From Paenibacillus sp. FSL R5-0345 (GTDB lineage Bacteria > Bacillota > Bacilli > Paenibacillales > Paenibacillaceae), in the NCBI RefSeq assembly GCF_000758585.1, contig NZ_CP009281.1, positions 5,456,001 to 5,520,000 of the forward strand: DNA of 64,000 nt. Direction: 5' to 3'. The notes beneath the pieces are model-generated. The model made no database searches and was not told the origin of the DNA. It worked only from the letters and a program-made list of their open reading frames with translations. Positions within the stretch are counted from its first letter, which is position 1, and each line of letters starts with the position of its first letter. Below are positions 62,280 to 64,000 of this stretch, piece after piece. The position numbers were made by a program, and so were the translations under genes.

Positions 62280-62316
62280 TGCCGGTCACCGAAATGGTGG
62301 CCGGTATTCCCTTTTT
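62280..62316 (+). terminator. Terminator of the ABC operon
   Basis: CCGGTCACC pairs with GGTGGCCGG (one wobble), followed by TATTCCCTTTTTC. It lies just after the lipoprotein stop. Confidence 0.75.
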
Positions 62317-62365
62317 CACTAGTTATAACCATTTGGAAAAACAGCCTAGTTACCTACCAGGCGGT

Positions 62366-62388
62366 TTGTAATATATGGTATATTACAA
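62366..62388. promoter_or_regulatory. Perfect inverted repeat upstream of the kinase gene
   Basis: TTGTAATATA and TATATTACAA are perfect 10-base arms around TGG. It ends two bases before the ribosome site of the kinase. It could be an operator or an mRNA hairpin controlling translation. Confidence 0.55.
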
Positions 62389-62406
62389 GGGTAGGAGGCT
62401 GCTTAA

Positions 62407-64000
62407 ATGAAGTATCTGCTGACTAAAATGAAGAGGCTTTACCGAAATTCACGCATTTCGAAAAAATTGTTTCTGGCCTTTAGCATGATGATTGCCGTTC
62501 CTGCGATTGTAGTATCTTTTTTATTTATTCGCATGCAGGAAAGCCAGCTATACAAGGACGCTATGGCCACCGGCAGCAGCCATGTCTCACGGCTTAACGA
62601 ACAGCTGCGCAGCAGAATGGGCGTTATTGAGAACGCTTCCTCTACTGCGCTGAATCAAAAGGCATTTGTAGATTTTATTCACTCCAATATGCGCGGGGAT
62701 GGCCTGCGTCTCGTAAAATTTAGACAAAATCAATTTGAGCAAATGCATAATATCATTCAGAGCCACGAGATGATCAGTGAGCTCAGTTTCTATGTCGATA
62801 ATCCAAATCTATTTGAGATTTGGCCTGAAATCTACCATTATGACAAGTTTTGGCCGCAGGACTACTGGGTGACCCTTCGGGAGGAAGGTGGTGCGGCATT
62901 CCGCCTATTTGCTTTTAAGGATGGCGAGCATACGCTATCTTATTACCGACTGGTACGCCTACAAGGGCAGCAGCAGAAACTCCCTACCATTATGGAAATT
63001 CGCGCCCAGCATAGCGTCTTTTTCAGTGACCTGCTTGAGGATAGCGGGGGAGATTTCTTTTCTGTAGTGATGGACGGAAGCAACCCTTCCCGCTCTGTTT
63101 ACAATCCTGATCATCTCTTTTCTCAAAATGCCGGGGAGGATTTGGATAAAATTCTGGGCAGCATTCATCAACAGCTGGATGTGCTTCAGCAAAGTAGCCC
63201 CAGCCCCATTAAGGTTGAGGTCGGCAACCATACTTACTACGCATTGTATCGGTACATCGCCCCCTTGAACGCCTATGTCGTAGATATTGCCTCTCATCAG
63301 GCACTGATGAAGGGTCCGCGGAGCTGGTATCTACTCGTTGTAGCGATCACACTATGTGTACTGCTCCTGATGCTGCTGCTCGTTTCACATACTACCCGGC
63401 GTATATTCAGACGGCTGGACAGGGTTCTGGCTTCTATGCGTAAGGTGCGGCAAGGACAATTGGATGCAAAAATCGAAACCGGTCTCGGTGCGAACGAAAC
63501 CGGTGATGAAATTGATGAGGTGGCCGTCAGCTACAATAACATGTTAGACGAGATCAAGCATCTGATGACTCAGGTGGTAGATAAGCAACTGGTTGCCAAA
63601 AATGCTCAACTTCACTCGCTGCATTCGCAGATCAATTCGCATTTTTTATATAACGCACTGGAATCTATTCGTATGCTCGCGGAGGTTCAGCGACAGCCTG
63701 CGATCGCCGACGCGTTGGTGTCTCTAGGTTCCCAACTGCGTTACAGCATGCAGTGGCGCAGCGATACGGTTGCCCTTAGCGAAGAACTTGCCAACATACA
63801 CAGCTATATCCGCTTCATAAATTTTATGGAAGGCGGCAACATTGTATTGATGGCTGATCTCCCCCAGGAGGTGCTGCGTTATACAATTCCTAAAATGTGC
63901 ATGCAGCCCATCGTCGAAAATGCCGTTCATCACGCGGCGCCTTCAGGCGGCAGTGTAAATATCCAAATTACCGTATCAGTAGAGAATGAAAGCCTTCTGC
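62407..64000 (+). CDS. YesM-type sensor histidine kinase (3' end outside window)
   Basis: Open from the ATG at 62407 (behind GTAGGAGGCTGCTTAA) to the window end, 531 codons. Order: first transmembrane segment near 23-40 (MIAVPAIVVSFLFI), extracellular domain, second transmembrane segment near 305-330, HAMP, His_kinase motif QINSHFLYNALES, then the start of the ATPase domain with MQPIVENAVHHA. The Pro usual in the motif QINPHFLYN is Ser here; the His is kept. It probably pairs with a response regulator just past the window and senses the sugar of the GH16/ABC locus. The right end is missing. Confidence 0.9.
   Translation, partial: MKYLLTKMKRLYRNSRISKKLFLAFSMMIAVPAIVVSFLFIRMQESQLYKDAMATGSSHVSRLNEQLRSRMGVIENASSTALNQKAFVDFIHSNMRGDGLRLVKFRQNQFEQMHNIIQSHEMISELSFYVDNPNLFEIWPEIYHYDKFWPQDYWVTLREEGGAAFRLFAFKDGEHTLSYYRLVRLQGQQQKLPTIMEIRAQHSVFFSDLLEDSGGDFFSVVMDGSNPSRSVYNPDHLFSQNAGEDLDKILGSIHQQLDVLQQSSPSPIKVEVGNHTYYALYRYIAPLNAYVVDIASHQALMKGPRSWYLLVVAITLCVLLLMLLLVSHTTRRIFRRLDRVLASMRKVRQGQLDAKIETGLGANETGDEIDEVAVSYNNMLDEIKHLMTQVVDKQLVAKNAQLHSLHSQINSHFLYNALESIRMLAEVQRQPAIADALVSLGSQLRYSMQWRSDTVALSEELANIHSYIRFINFMEGGNIVLMADLPQEVLRYTIPKMCMQPIVENAVHHAAPSGGSVNIQITVSVENESLL

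Noticed and set aside
1-64000. Prophage, integrated plasmid or genomic island boundaries
   Set aside because: No integrase, transposase, tRNA target, phage structural gene or replication gene was seen.

Overview
The window looks like a chromosomal segment of a Gram-positive, spore-former-type Firmicute, most likely Paenibacillus. The reasons are several CUT1 sugar ABC cassettes without their own ATPase, each beside a YesM-type kinase or a YesN-type AraC response regulator; lipoprotein and SLH-anchored surface proteins; strong AGGAGG-type ribosome sites with frequent TTG and GTG starts; a yybP-ykoY riboswitch; and AT-rich intergenic hairpins. This is inference from gene content; no rRNA, tRNA, phage, transposase or CRISPR was seen. 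|| Layout. 0-2.6 kb: end of a YutG/PgpA-like gene, an MBL-fold hydrolase and a methyltransferase broken by a one-base frameshift. 2.7-11.7 kb: an alpha-glucoside locus (GH13 alpha-glucosidase, response regulator and kinase on the minus strand; lipoprotein and two permeases on the plus strand). 11.8-12.9 kb: Mn2+ riboswitch, terminator and TerC exporter. 13-20.3 kb: a secreted YcdB/SLH protein, a beta-lactamase-fold hydrolase lacking a normal start codon, an LtrA-like membrane protein and an SsuABC/THI5-type ABC transporter. 20.6-25.3 kb: a D-glucosaminate-type operon (amidohydrolase, PLP ammonia-lyase, KDGP aldolase, PfkB kinase, GntR repressor) behind a promoter flanked by twin palindromic operators. 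25.4-25.6 kb: a non-coding repeat cluster. 25.7-33.9 kb: a complete sialic-acid operon (NanA, SGNH esterase, lipoprotein, two permeases, NanE, NanK, RpiR regulator, YhcH) with a MITE-like element inserted before yhcH. 34.2-43.1 kb: a small orphan gene, then an oligosaccharide ABC/two-component/oxidoreductase operon. 43.4-49.5 kb: APH-like kinase, a small secreted protein, an AraC/GyrI-like regulator, an SLH surface protein with a TP-rich tandem repeat, and a cupin. 49.9-52.7 kb: a second SLH surface protein with duplicated domains. 53-57.7 kb: an internally deleted GNAT and a group of LRR, beta-helix-like and SMI1/KNR4 (SUKH) proteins that resembles orphan immunity or accessory genes. 57.8-64 kb: a GH16 beta-glucanase divergent from an ABC cassette and a kinase cut by the window end. 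|| How the genes work together. Most of the window is a set of self-contained glycan-use modules. In each, a lipoprotein catches an oligosaccharide, two permeases import it (the ATPase must come from elsewhere), cytosolic enzymes process it, and a two-component or one-component regulator next to the module senses it. The metal-export, surface-protein and immunity-like genes are separate units between them. No wholly new defence or mobile system is evident. The best leads are the kinase/deacylase variant of the glucosaminate pathway, the orphan SUKH/LRR group, and several unexplained repeats and palindromes.
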